Shown here one piece after another: positions 13,140 through 24,608 of a DNA stretch of 64,000 bases (the first letter of the stretch is position 1; each line of letters starts with the position of its first letter). Both the position numbers and the translations under genes were made by a program. Source of the DNA: Leptobrachium leishanense (Eukaryota > Chordata > Amphibia > Anura > Megophryidae); the NCBI GenBank assembly GCA_009667805.1, contig CM019067.1, forward strand, positions 241,711,721-241,775,720, in the 5' to 3' direction. The notes below the pieces were generated by a model that saw only the letters and a list, made by a program, of their open reading frames with translations, ran no database searches and had not been told where the DNA came from.

Positions 13140-13640
13140 ATCTTTACTTATTTCTGAAGTTTTCTGGGATTAGAAGCGTATCCACGCCAACTGGTGGATT
13201 TTTTGCTGGGTACAACATATGCTTGATCTTTAAGAAAGATGGAGCGGCATAATTTCTGAATTCTCTATAGTTATCCTGACAATATAATAAATTTGTCCAG
13301 GACAGATTTAGGACAACTGCTGATGACATGGCACAAGCGTAGATGAGAAAAAAAAATAAAGAAAACAAGGTAAATGTAGCTCAGGATTTAGTGGAATGAC
13401 AATTTTACCCCTTTAATAGTTGATTCAGAAGGCTTTCTGAATAGAAGGATTTCTAGAAAAAGACACTTTTTCTTCAGTAGCAAGAATTCAAAAATAATTT
13501 TAATTAGGGATGCACCGATACCACTTTTTTAAGACCGAGTACGAGTACCGATACTTTTTTCAAGTACTCACCGATACCGAGTACAGATACTTTTATGTCA
13601 TGTGAACGCTTTCAATAAGAACAGACCTGATATAAAAATG

Positions 13641-14036
13641 CCCCCAACTCACATGTATATATCCCCCCGAGATATATATATATACAGAATGCCCCCAGCT
13701 AACATGGATATGTAGCTTGCCCCCAGCTCACATGGAGATTGCCCCCAGCTCTCATGGAGATTGCCCCCAGCTCTCATGGAGATTGCTCACAACTCTCATG
13801 GATATGCCCCCAGCTCTCATTGATATGCCCCCAGCTCACATGGATTTGCCCCCAGCTCACATGGATATGCCCCCAGCTCTCATGGATATGCCCCCAGCTC
13901 TCATGGATATGCCTCCAGGTCTCATGGATTTGCCCCCAGCTCTCATGGATATTGCCCCCAGCTCTCATGGATTTGCCCCCAGCTCTCATGGATTTGCCCC
14001 CAGCTCGCATGGATATGCCCCAACTCTCATGGATAT
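13641..14036. repeat. 21-bp minisatellite, segment 1
   Basis: Units of gcccccagctctcatggat plus two bases repeat about 16 times. The period of 21 keeps all frames open and yields the seven-residue repeat MPPALMD in one frame. It is interrupted at 14036 by the 3' tail of the L2-like LINE. Confidence 0.92.
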
Positions 14037-14428
14037 TTATTTATTTATTTATAAAGGATTTTACCAGGAAGGATACATTGAGATTTCTCTTGTTTTCAAG
14101 TATGTCCTGGGTTCGAGAACATTGAGTGGTTACAGAAATACAAAATAGTAAAATGCAAGATATTAACACAAGACCAAATCTACAGATTAACAGAAAAATA
14201 AATACGTAGGAAATAAAGTCATTATGTTACATGTTTACTGGTGCATTTCGTATTGAGGTATGTTAATAGGGAAGTCTTAAGGGACTTTAGACTGGGGGAA
14301 GATTTGACGGTGTCTGGGAGGTTATTCCATATTTGCGGTGCTCTGTAGGAAAATGAGGATCGAGCCATTTTCTTTTTGTATTGCGGTATTGCAAGTAAGG
14401 TGCTGGTCCTGGATCTGAGGTTATAGGA

Positions 14429-17318
14429 TTAGGGAACTGCCGGGGGAAGCAGCATATTCAGGTAGGGTGGTAGCTTCCCAGAAAAAAGCTTAAACACCAG
14501 GTTGGAAAGGTGAAGGGTGCGTCTAGAGTCCAGGGATGGCCAGTTTAGTTCTTTTAACATGTCACAATGATGTGTCATGTAGTTACATTGTAGCACAAAG
14601 CGACAGAATGAGTTATACAATGTAGTAAGTTTCTGGAGGTGTGTTTGCGGGGCGGCTGCATACACTACATCTCCGTATTCAATGGCTGGCATAGGCATTT
14701 GTTGTACAATCTGCTTTCTTACCGCGGGGCTCAGGCAGGATTTGTTTCTGTACAGGGCACCTAGTTTGGGGTAGAGTTTAGATGAGAGTTTTTCGATGTG
14801 GGGGCCAAAAGATAGATTTGGGTCTAACCACATACCTAGGTATTTGAGAGCAGTGACTGTGGTCAGCGTGCCATTTGATTTTGTCCCAACACATAGATGG
14901 GGTGTTTGCAATTTGTGTAGTTTAGGTGCGGTTCCAAAGAGCATTGTAACCGTTTTGTCAATATTTAGAAAAAGTTTGTTATTTGCGATCCACTTTTCTA
15001 CCCCTGTGAATTGTTCTTGCAGCACTGCCTCCAGCTGTGGAAGATTTGGTTTGCTGGTATAGATTACAGTGTCGTCTGCGTACATGTGTACAGTTGAAGC
15101 TTTGCAGACATTGGGCAGATCGTTTATGAATATTGTGAATAGCAGGGGGCCAAGTATCGAGCCTTGGGGTACACCGCAAGTGACTGGGAGGGGAAGGGAA
15201 GTGCTGTCAGAAATGGACACAAATTGAGACCTATCAGACACATATGATTGGAACCAGGTTAACGTACTATCACCAATACCAGAGTTTTTAAGTTTTTGTA
15301 ATCGGATGCCATGGTCTACTGTGTCAAAAGCCTTGGAAAAATCAAGGAAGATGGCTCCAGTTAGATTTCCTTGTTCCATGCCCGCTTGGATATCATTACA
15401 AAATTTTAAAAGGGCAGTTGTAGTTGAATGGTTTGGACGAAAGCCTGATTGATCTGGGGTTAAATAGTTCTGATACTGATAATAATCACGTAATTGAGTG
15501 TAGACACATTTTTCCAGAATTTTTGACATTACAGGGAGCAGTGATATTGGGCGGCAGTTGGATACCAAAGTATTGTCTCCACTTTTATGGATAGGTACCA
15601 CCCTTGCAGTCTTCCAGAGTTTGGGTATGTATCCAGTCGCCAGTGATTCATTAATCAGGGTGCGACAGGTTTTGCAATTGCTGGTGCACTGATTTTCAGC
15701 AGCATTGCCGGGATTTGATCAGGTCCAGACTGGTATTTCATCTTTTGGTTATGGAGAAGTTTAGTGATGGCACTGACAGGCACTGGTCTAAAACTGAATT
15801 TCTCTGGGTTACGGGGTCTTTGCACTGTTGGTGGGGCCTGACCTGCGTGCGGCCTTTCTGATTGCGTGTCATTTCCTAGCTTAGCAATCAGGGTAGTGAC
15901 GCATCCAACAAAATAATTATTAAAAGCATTTGCTACATCTAGGGGGTGTTGTACAGTTTGGTTGTTTACTTTTAAAGCAGCTGGTTGGGAGTGGACGAGG
16001 GGTGCTTGTATGTTACTTATGATTTTCCAAAAATTTCTGGGGTTTGATATGTTATTGTTTAAATTTTCATTGAAGTATTGGGCTTTAGCCATTTTTGTTT
16101 GTTTTGTGCATTCATTCCGGCATTTTCGGTATTCACAGTGATCGTTCATGGATCCAGTACTCTTGAACTTTGACCACATTGAGTCTCTAAACTGGTACAT
16201 ATGCGTGAGGTCAGCTGTAACCCAGGGGAGATGGGCCCCTTTTACTCGCACTTTGCGCAGTGGGGTATGGGTGTTCCAGACTTTCAGGAGCTCGGCTTGA
16301 AAGTATTCAATTGCACAGTCTAGGTCTGGGATTAGGTTTAGTCTGTACCATGGGAGCTGTTTGAGATCATTTAGGAAGGATTCAAGTTTAAATTTCTTGA
16401 AAGACCTGGTGATTATTACCTTTTGGTGGACATTTTGTGGCCCTTATTTTGCGCACACAGCACACTAGGCAGTGATCACTGAAACTGTTAGCGAGAACGC
16501 CTGCCTCCTGTATTCGATCAGGACACGAGGAGAGAATCCAGTCCAGCAAGGTGTGGTTAGGGCTTTTCATATTAATGCGAGTGGGGGAGGAGATTAATTG
16601 TGTTAGCTGCAAAGCCTTAAACAGTGAGCAGTGTTTATTGTTTTTAGGATTCAGCCAATCAACATTAAAGTCGCCGAGGACCAGCAGTTCGCTTTTTTGG
16701 TTTTGAGCGACTAATTTACTAAGAATTTGGGTTATGTCAGAAAGGGATTGTACTGGGGAACTTGGTGGGCGGTAGAATCCAGCAACAATAATTGTTTTAC
16801 TGAATGGGATCTCAATAGTACCAGAAAGGAAATCAAATGTGGCCGGGGAGCTAGGATTCTGCAATGGGGTGAACTTTATGGAGTTGTCAACATAGATAAC
16901 AATTCCCCCTCCTCTCTTAGCTCTGTCCTTTCTAGAGCATGAATACCCTTGTATTGCTATGGCAGAGTCTGGCACTTTAGGGGATAACCATGATTCTGTC
17001 AGCACAATGACTTTAGGTTTGTAATAGAAGAACCAAGCTTTAAGCTCATCCAGTTTGGGAAAAACTGCGGATGTTGCAATGCACAAAGGAGAGGCCTTTT
17101 TTAGTGGGGAGATTAAATATGGTGTCAGCTATTGGACCAGGGTTGGATTCAACATCATTTGCAAGTGCAAGCAGCAGAATAAAAAGGAATTTGGACAGGT
17201 TTTTCTTTTTGGAAAATAGTGATTGAAGAGTTTTAAAGCTCTGTTGTGTGGGGGTGGGAGAGCTGGATTTTAACACTCTCCACCAGCACTCAGCTGATAA
17301 GTTAAAGGAGCTGAGCAA
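14429..17318 (-). pseudogene. LINE ORF2 (2A-like leader, endonuclease, reverse transcriptase), frameshifted
   Basis: The protein runs in four blocks. From 17318 a 62-residue leader ends in DVESNPGP, followed by LSFVHCNIRS. The endonuclease block (17086-16388) shows TESWL, KRGGGIVIYV, LGDFNVDW and SDHCLV. A linker block (16251-15655) carries the pre-RT region. The RT block (15601-14429) shows RPISLLPV, FLDFSKAFDTVDH, GVPQGSILGP and the catalytic YADD at its residues 174-177. Frames change between blocks, so it is inactive, but stops inside blocks are few, which suggests moderate age. Confidence 0.9.
17133..17156 (-). other. 2A-like ribosome-skipping motif in the LINE leader
   Basis: The codons read DVESNPGP and fit the D-V/I-E-x-N-P-G-P consensus of 2A peptides. 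At these the ribosome releases the upstream peptide and continues from the final proline. It follows a hydrophobic run, FLFILLLALAN. 2A-like motifs at the start of ORF2 are known from some APE-type LINEs, so the presence is recognised biology. Activity here is inferred. Confidence 0.85.
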
Positions 17319-17656
17319 GCTATGGTGTATTTGGGTTTCTTTTCCAGCTTGCTGTAATTTTTAGGGTGTATAGGGAGGGAGGGTAGATTTAGAGAGAAGG
17401 GAGATGGTGGAAAGAAGCAGCAAGAGGGGGAAGAGAGTGAAAAACATTTCTAGAGAAGGTGGTGTGGGAGAAGGGGAGGGAATAAAAGGAAAAGTAGAAG
17501 ACAGGTAGGGTATTGATAAGGAAAGCAGGAGATGGAAGGGAGTCTGGTAGGTAAAGTTCCAGAGTGGTGTAGGTTGGTAGCTGAAAATATCACATGACCA
17601 AATTAGTTGTTTTATAATGAAATGAGAACTGTGGGGAGGGAGGGTGGCAACTAAGT

Positions 17657-17815
17657 CCAGGTGGGAGCTAGGAGGACACTGTGATAGAGGCTGGCCCTGG
17701 AAGCTGTATGGAGTTGAGTATGCTTGCAGGAGCCTTGGATAGATGTGCCAGGTGGGAGCTAGGAGGACACTGTGATAGAGGCTGGCCCTGGAAGCTGTAT
17801 GGAGTTGAGTATGCT
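17657..17815. repeat. 91-bp tandem repeat in the LINE leader
   Basis: A block of about 67 bp starting ccaggtgggagctaggagg occurs at 17657-17723 and again at 17748-17815 with very few differences. It lies upstream of the LINE start codon on the - strand, where some LINEs carry tandem promoter monomers. Promoter function is a guess. Confidence 0.7.
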
Positions 17816-17888
17816 GAAAAAACAGAAATCCAGGATTACATTGCATCTTTGGGGGATGTTGGGGCAATAAATTCTCTAATGCAGTGAA

Positions 17889-18303
17889 TCATGATATGCC
17901 CCCAGCTCTCATGGATATGCCCCCAGCTCTCATGGATATGCCCCCAGGTCTCATGGATTTGACCCAGGTGTCATGGATTTGCCCCCAGCTCTCATGGATA
18001 TGCCCCCAGCTCTCATGGATATGCCCCCAGGTCTCATGGATTTGCCCCCAGGTCTCATGGATTTGCCCCTGGTGTCATGGATTTGCCCCCAGCTCTCATG
18101 GATATGCCCCAGCTTCATGGATATGCCCCCAGCTCTCATGGATATGCCCCCAGGTCTCATGGATTTGCCCCCAGGTCTCATGGATTTGCCCCTGGTGTCA
18201 TGGATTTGCCCCCAGCTCTCATGGATATGCCCCCAGCTCTCATGGATATGCCCCCAGGTGTCATGGATTTGCCCCCAGGTGTCATGGATTTGCCCCAGGT
18301 GTC
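17889..18303. repeat. 21-bp minisatellite, segment 2
   Basis: Continuation of the array at 13641-14036 after the L2-like LINE. Units vary between agctctcatgg, aggtctcatgg and aggtgtcatgg and form higher-order blocks, for example a repeated 6-unit pattern at 17994-18080 and 18117-18200. It ends at 18303, where the CR1 begins. Confidence 0.92.
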
Positions 18304-20817
18304 AAGTAGAAGAGCTAGATAATCTGCTGCTTGAGGAAATAGCCAAAATGGCAATGAAGGGGGAAGTTATTATCATGGGGGACTTTAATCTTCCTGATGT
18401 GAACTGGAAAACCAAAACAGCTGGGTGCACCAGGAGTGCAAATATTCTAAACTCCCTACTGGGATTATCTCTAACACAAGTAGTTGAGGAGCCGACCCGT
18501 AAAGAGGCCATATTGGATTTAATACTCACAAATGGAGGTTTAGTATCAGACGTTGTTGTAGGTGAAAATTTGGGATCTAGTGATCACCAGTCAGTATGGT
18601 TTAATATAAGAACAGGGATGGAGCCGCACCACACAAAAACAAAAGTTTTAGACTTTAAAAAAACAGATTTTTCTAAAATGAGACTTTGTGTGAAGGAGTC
18701 ATTATCAGACTGGAGGAGTTTAAAGGGAGTCCAGGAGAAATGGGATTATTTAAAAGAAGCATTATTGAAGGCCACAGGCAATTGCATTCGACTTGTTAGC
18801 AAAAACAAAAAAGGGAAGAAACCACTGTGGTACTCTGCAGAAGTGGCCAAAATAGTGAAGAACAAAAAGACAGCATTCAATAATTATAAAACAACTCAGA
18901 GTGAAGAAGATAGGCAAACCTATAAGATTAGGCAGAAAGAGGCAAAGCAATTTATAAGAGCTTCCAAAGCACACGCAGAAGAGAAAATAGCTCAGTCAGT
19001 AAAAAAGGGGGACAAAACATTTTTTAGATACATAAACGAGAAAAGAAAAGTAAAACAAGGATTAGTTAGATTAAAAACAAAGGAAGGAAGGTATGTAGAA
19101 GAGGATAAAAGTCTCGCTGACTGCCTCAATGAATATTTTTGTTCAGTCTTTGCAGAAGAAAAGGAAGGAAAGGGACCTCAGTTAGGAGGAAACACTAACG
19201 AGAAAATTACATATCAGTTTACAGAGGAGGAGGTTCTACAGCAGCTGTCTAAAGTAAAGACAAATAAATCAATGGGGCCTGATGGGATCCACCCTAAATT
19301 ATTAAAAGAGCTCAGTGATGTAATGGCAAAACCGTTAACAGATTTATTTAACCAATCCTTGCTAACGGGAGTCGTCCCAGAAGACTGGAAATTAGCAAAT
19401 GTTGTGCCCATTCACAAGAAGGGTAGTAGGGAGGAATCTGGGAACTATAGGCCAGTTAGTCTTACGTCAGTAGTGGGTAAATTAATGGAAACCATGTTAA
19501 AGGAAAGGATTGTTGAACATCTAAAAACACATAGATTACAGGATCAGAAACAACATGGGTTTACCTCAGGGAGATCATGCCAAACTAATCTTATTGATTT
19601 TTTTGATTGGGTAACAAAAATAATAGACACAGGTGGTGCAGTAGACATTGCTTATTTAGATTTCAGTAAGGCTTTTGATACTGTTCCGCATAGAAGGCTT
19701 ATCAATAAATTGCAATCTTTGAGCTTGGATTCCAATATTGTTGAATGGATTAGGCAGTGGCTGAGTGACAGGCAACAGAGGGTTGTGGTAAATGGAGTTT
19801 ATTCGGCGCAAGGTCTTGTTACCAGTGGGGTACCTCAGGGGTCAGTACTTGGACCCATTCTATTTAATATTTTTATTAGTGATATTGCAGAAGGTATTAA
19901 TGGAAAAGTATGTCTTTTTGCTGATGACACAAAGATTTGCAACAGGGTTGACGTTCCTGGAGGGATCAGCCAAATGACAAATGATTTAGGTAAACTAAAA
20001 AAATGGTCGGAGCTGTGGCAATTGAGTTTTAATGTGGATAAGTGCAAGATAATGCACCTGGGACGTAAAAACCCAAGGGCTGAATATAGAATATTTGATA
20101 CAGTCCTAACCTCAACATCTGAGGAAAGGGATTTAGGGGTCATTATTTCAGAGGATCTAAAGGTAAGTAGTCAATGTAATAGAGCAGCAGGAAATGCTAG
20201 CAGAATGCTTGGTTGTGTAGGGAGAGGTATTAGCAGTAGGAAAAGGGAAGTGCTCATGCCACTGTACAGAGCACTGGTGAGACCTCACTTGGAGTACTGT
20301 GTGCAGTACTGGAGACCGTATCTCCAGAAGGATATAGACATCTTAGAGAGAGTTCAGAGAAGGGCTACTAAAATGGTGTACGGCTTGAAGGAGAAAAGTT
20401 ACCAGGAAAGGCTTAATGATCTTAACATGTACAGCTTGGAAAAAAGACGAGACAGAGGAGATATGATAGAAACATTTAAATACGTAAAGGGAATCCACAA
20501 GGTAGAGGAAGGGAGTATATTTAAAAGGAAACAAAGTAGCAAAACAAGAGGACATAGTCTTAGATTAGAGGGGCAAAGGTTTAAAAGTAACATCAGGAAG
20601 CATTATTTTACTGAGAGGGTGGTGGATACATGGAACAGTCTTCCAGTTGAAGTGGTAGAGGCCAAAACAGTAATTGAATTTAAGCAAGCATGGGATAGGC
20701 ATAAGGCTATCCTAAACAAAAGATAAATCCAGGTAAAGTATCCATGTAATTGGGCAGACTAGATGGGCCGAAAGGTTCTTATCTGCCGACATCTTTCTAT
20801 GTTTCTATGTTTCTATG
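18304..20817 (+). mobile_element. CR1 LINE, 5'-truncated, 2.5 kb
   Basis: It begins inside the endonuclease region and ends with the characteristic CR1-type 3' terminus: agatgggccgaaaggttctt followed by three copies of tttctatg. It is inserted in the same orientation as the minisatellite reading frame. No long target duplication is seen, as is usual for CR1 (only gtc or tgtc overlaps). Confidence 0.93.
18306..20726 (+). pseudogene. CR1 ORF2 fragment, reverse transcriptase intact frame
   Basis: The frame is open from the minisatellite at 17973 through to 20726 (917 codons); the CR1 share is roughly the last 806. It starts just before the endonuclease motif IIMGDFN (frame residues 133-139) and contains EPTRKEAILDLILTN and SDHQSVWF. 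The RT motifs are NYRPVSLTSV, YLDFSKAFDTVPH and GVPQGSVLGP, with the catalytic FADD at 649-652. The N-terminal endonuclease lobe is missing, so it is a dead-on-arrival copy, yet it has no internal stop or frameshift and is therefore young. Confidence 0.9.
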
Positions 20818-21008
20818 TCATGGATTTGCCCCCAGCTCTCATGGATAGCCCCCAGCTCTCATGGATATGCCCCCAGGTCTCATGGATTTGCCCCCAGGTC
20901 TCATGGATTTGCCCCAGGTCTCATGGATTTGCCCCCAGCTCTCATGGATATGCCCCCAGCTCTCATGGATTTGCCCCCAGCTCTCATGGATATTCCCCCA
21001 GGTCTCAC
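20818..21008. repeat. 21-bp minisatellite, segment 3
   Basis: The remaining array units after the CR1, in the same phase and orientation as segments 1 and 2. It shows that both LINEs entered one continuous array. Confidence 0.92.
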
Positions 21009-21014
21009 AGACCT

Positions 21015-21320
21015 ATATCGAATGCTGGGGAAGCTGGCCGCGTGCATGAAAAGCACTCGGCCAGCGTTCCCCCTCTGGCGGCCACATTACTCACCTTCCG
21101 AAGGTCCGATCGCACAGCTGTGGTGTGATCACGTGGCCGCCGGGGGCCTCTGTGATGCTGCCTCCAGCCGAGAGGCAGCGTCATAGAGGCGCCCAGCGGC
21201 CACGTGAACGCATCACAGCTGTGCGACCGGACCTTCGGAGGGTGAGTATTGCGGCTGCCGGAGGGGGAACGCTGGCTGAGTGCTTTTCATGCATGCGGCC
21301 AGCTTCCCCAGCCCCGCGGA
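21015..21320. repeat. large imperfect palindrome in the hAT right half
   Basis: Arms of about 140 bp centre near 21170. They share ggccgcgtgcatgaaaagca, cggaccttcgga, cagctgtg and cacgtggccg with their inverses. GC-rich compared with its surroundings. Part of the core hAT element. Confidence 0.8.
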
Positions 21321-21457
21321 TACCAGCAAGTCGGCCCAGCGCTGGCTTCCGGTATCGGGGGGTGTATCGGACCATTCGAACAAGTACCAAGTACTCGTGC
21401 AAACAGCAGTATCGGCACCGATACTAGTATCTGTATCGGTGCATCCCTAATTTTAAT

Positions 21458-22453
21458 AAAATAATAATTTCTTAGGCTCCTAAAGTCTCAACACACTCCT
21501 CTTTCATATACCTTTTCTTCTGCAGTGCAACCTTTTAAAGAGTCAATCTGGCCACCATGATAATTTCATTTTAATGAACGGGGGGGAGTCGAGATGAACA
21601 ACTGCGAACATCTCTGCACCGTTAACAAAATAGAACAATAGCAGTGAAGTTCCACGAGATAAGCAAGCAAAATTTAGAAAATTCACGGAATATCACCAAA
21701 TGGGCAAAAGATTTTAAAAACCCCTAACTTGGTGTAACACATAATGGCGTTTTAGTTACAAAATGTGATTCACAAATTGTATAAGCCTGCCACAGCACCA
21801 ATATACTCCATCGTTGGCAGGTCCTACTCTTTGTCAACCATGGCCACTATCAGACAGCACCATTCACCCAGATTTCTACTTTAGGATATATGTTTAGCCA
21901 GTTCACACAAGTGTGTATCTTGACACCGAATCCCACTTTTACCAGGATTGCCTTCAAAAACATGTTTATCAATAGGAGAAACATAATTTGTTTCATTCAT
22001 CTGGTAAGGTTCTTTATAGCAAATAACCTAAGGGTATTGTCCAGGGGCTCCCTACCAATGATGAAACCCAATTCCTGGTGGCTAGTCCATGGACGTAGTC
22101 AGGACCTTTGAGAATAAATTTCAGTCTACATTTAATAATGAGATGGATCGGTATTGTCCATAAGGTTGGGGGTCTTTTTCTTCCTTGGGTAGAGCCATAA
22201 TCTGAGTTGATAGTCCTAGAGAAATGCTCTGCCCTCAATCAGGGACCTAAAAGCTTGACTGTGTTTGGGGATCAGGAGATGTCCACATTCTTTTATAGTA
22301 GCTATGTGATGTTCTGCCAGATTCCAGGGCTTTACCAGTGTTTCATTCCTCAATTGCCCCCCCCCCCACAGTATGTTCGCTGTGATAGTCATCTCATGGG
22401 AGTCAGCTGCTGTGCTGTTAAAAAAAAACTTCAATATATTATATTGACTAGAT
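21458..22453. other. spacer, nothing recognised
   Basis: No gene or repeat end recognised. Confidence 0.45.
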
Positions 22454-22637
22454 CAGTGGTTCCCAACCGCAGTCCTCGAGTACCACCAACAGGTCAGGTT
22501 TTGCAGCTATCTGAAGCACAGCACAGGTGATATGATTTGCTGCTCAGTGATTGTAGGATTCAGTCTGCATTTCCCCAAGGCAATCCTCAAAACCTGACCT
22601 GTTAGGGGTACTTGAAGACCACGTTTGGTAACCACTG
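22454..22637. mobile_element. hAT MITE, 184 bp, perfect 8-bp TSD
   Basis: The inverted ends cagtggttcccaaccgc and its partner ending ggtaaccactg are flanked by gactagat on both sides (22446-22453, 22638-22645). A second copy of exactly the same length is at 50123-50306. Confidence 0.88.
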
Positions 22638-23170
22638 GACTAGATGAACAAATCTGGTCCACTATGTACACCATTATTATAAGTAAGTTCTATGACTAAC
22701 AAAATAACAATTACATTTGAAAACATCAGTCATATACTGTTAGTCAGATTACACATTATTCATTGTAGTTTTCTTCTGTCACCCGGACACTTTTATTATA
22801 AACACAGTACACTGAGGCATCTGATTACCAGACATCAGATTTACTGTCCTATTTAATTGAAGTTATGAATGCTGTCAGCTAACCACAGGATACACAATCA
22901 CAAGTCTCCTCTGCATTCAAGATGGAACTACAATCCCTCTTTTAATTTTGCAAGATATGTCGTATTATTTAATTTCCTTGTCGCTATGTTACATTTCTGA
23001 ATACTCCCTTTGTAGAGCCAGTGGCAAATCCATTCACAGATATGGATGTCGTTCACGCCACCTTCAAGTAATCATGTGAATTTAATGTGAACAGAGACTT
23101 AATTCTTTAAATTTCCATATTGTGAAGGACAAAGACAAAACAGAACTACCTAGCACCATAGGAAGGCGCA
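22638..23170. other. spacer, nothing recognised
   Basis: No gene or repeat end recognised. Confidence 0.45.
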
Positions 23171-24060
23171 GTGTTTAGCAGTTATTCACTAAGCACCAAA
23201 CTTGCCACCGAATTGCACTGAACGGAGAATTTCACCATTCGTTGCAATTTCGGGGCAGTTTGTCTATTCACTAAACTGTTAATTCAACAAATACAGGAAA
23301 ATTTACTGCAAAATACAGTGCAATTCGTCGATCTTCGATGACAGCGAAATTGTCCCATAGAGAAGTAATGGTTAATCTATTCACAGAATGCCGGAGTGTC
23401 GTCTAAGGCTAGGGTCAGACGAGCGCAGTGCGAACGCGCGTGCAGGCGCACTTAATCACGGCCGTAGTAGCAGCAAATGACGGGCAATGACGGCCAATAT
23501 ACGAAGTACGGTCGCACAAAATTCCGGTTGCGCAACGCAAGTGGAAAACGAACGCATTTTGTCGAGCACGTAAAACCGCTAGTACGGTTGTACAGAGTGC
23601 GCTGCGTCCGCTAGCGGCGTGTGTGCGTGAATTGGAGATGTCAGACACTGCTAATGTCCGGCCAACATAACGTCCAGATGCACAAAGTGTTTTATTGATG
23701 ATCCGTACAAAATCACGGATGCAAATGCGCATCGTATGACCGCTATCGCGTACTCCATGAAAAAATGCGTCCATTCGTTCGAACGCACTTTTTCACAGAC
23801 AACTCGAAAATGCGTTCGTCTGACCCTAGCCTTAATGCCCTGATTTTTGGTGTTTCATTTCGACAGGTTTAAACAGGCGACTCCAATAGTAGGCAATGTA
23901 AAAAGCAATATCACTTTTAATTTTTTTTTTAATTAAAAAAAGTCTATTCTTTTCATTTTTAGCAAAAAGCCATTTTACATTTTTTAGAACACCTTTTTGT
24001 ATTTTTTTGTAATTTTTTCGGATGAAATTTTTGTTTCCCAATTTTTTAAAGGATTTTTTT
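23171..24060. repeat. fold-back type repeat interrupted by a MITE
   Basis: The left part (23185-23400) has gttattcactaagcacc-type words. The right part (23835-24060) has atgccctga followed by ttttggtgtttcat and aggtttaaacaggcga, resembling 32615-32900 and, inverted, 53150-53280. The 425-bp MITE at 23407 sits between them. The outer ends are not resolved. Confidence 0.45.
23407..23831. mobile_element. fold-back MITE (ggctagggtcag family), copy 1
   Basis: The element is self-complementary, from ggctagggtcagacgagcg to its inverse gtctgaccctagcc. It is CpG-rich, with repeated gcgcgt, cggccg and acgtac words. Flanking triplets are taa and tta. Shares the whole layout with copies at 26774 and 41922. 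Confidence 0.88.
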
Positions 24061-24608
24061 TCTGTAACAGATTTTATTATTTACAACCATTTTAATTGAT
24101 TTAAACACCTTTTAGAAGAATAAGAGAGTTTAGTTTTGTTTATTTGTGCAATTTGGTGGAATTCACCAAGGCCTCTTTGGGGCTCTTTGGCGACGTTCTT
24201 TAGCTTTTTCATGAGGTGTCGGCAGCTCCATCTTCGGTGCAGTATTTTAGCCATCCCTACACTTGAGGGATCTAAGGTGAGTTTATTATTTTTTTACGTA
24301 GGATTACATCAATGTGTCAGGGGATTGTGCTGAAGCCTATCACCATGGTCTGAAAGATGTTATTCTATTTAGAATAACGTCAGACGCAGTTGGAAAATGG
24401 GCTCCATGAAATAGCTCGTTCTTAATCTGTTGGGGCCACATTAACAACTCCCATATAAAGTATAGGAGACGCTAATGTATAGTAACCAAGCACTACAAGC
24501 TTAGCTTATGTCTCAGATGTAATATGCTGTTAAAAGAAAAGCACAGCGCTCGAGCCGTTCTGCTGTATGGCTTGACCGCTGTGCTTATTGGCACCAAGGG
24601 AATATATA

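Larger units (their letters stand above)
14037..17888 (-). mobile_element. L2/Crack-like LINE, near full length, 3.85 kb
   Basis: The 3' end (low coordinates) carries a ttta microsatellite followed by the conserved tail at 14053-14110. The 5' end reaches a tandemly repeated leader. Possible target duplications are tcatggatat (14027-14036) and tcatgatat (17889-17897), both minisatellite words, so the element entered the array. The coding region holds an AP-endonuclease and a reverse transcriptase but has at least three frameshifts. L2 versus Crack or Rex1 was not settled; it lies in the CR1/L2 group. Confidence 0.88.
13505..21449. mobile_element. hAT element enlarged by a minisatellite and two LINEs
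   Basis: Terminal inverted repeats tagggatgcaccgatac at both ends are bounded by a perfect 8-bp duplication, attttaat (13497-13504 and 21450-21457). The subterminal regions repeat tatcggcaccgatac-type words. No transposase gene is present. The span is 7.9 kb because a 21-bp minisatellite expanded inside it and two LINEs landed in that array. Without the LINEs the element would be about 1.6 kb. Confidence 0.9.

Noticed and set aside
13717..14148. Open frames of MPPALMD / SWICPQL heptapeptides as a repeat protein
   Set aside because: The 21-bp minisatellite is open in several frames on both strands. Units differ by silent and non-silent changes alike, and no promoter or splice context is seen.
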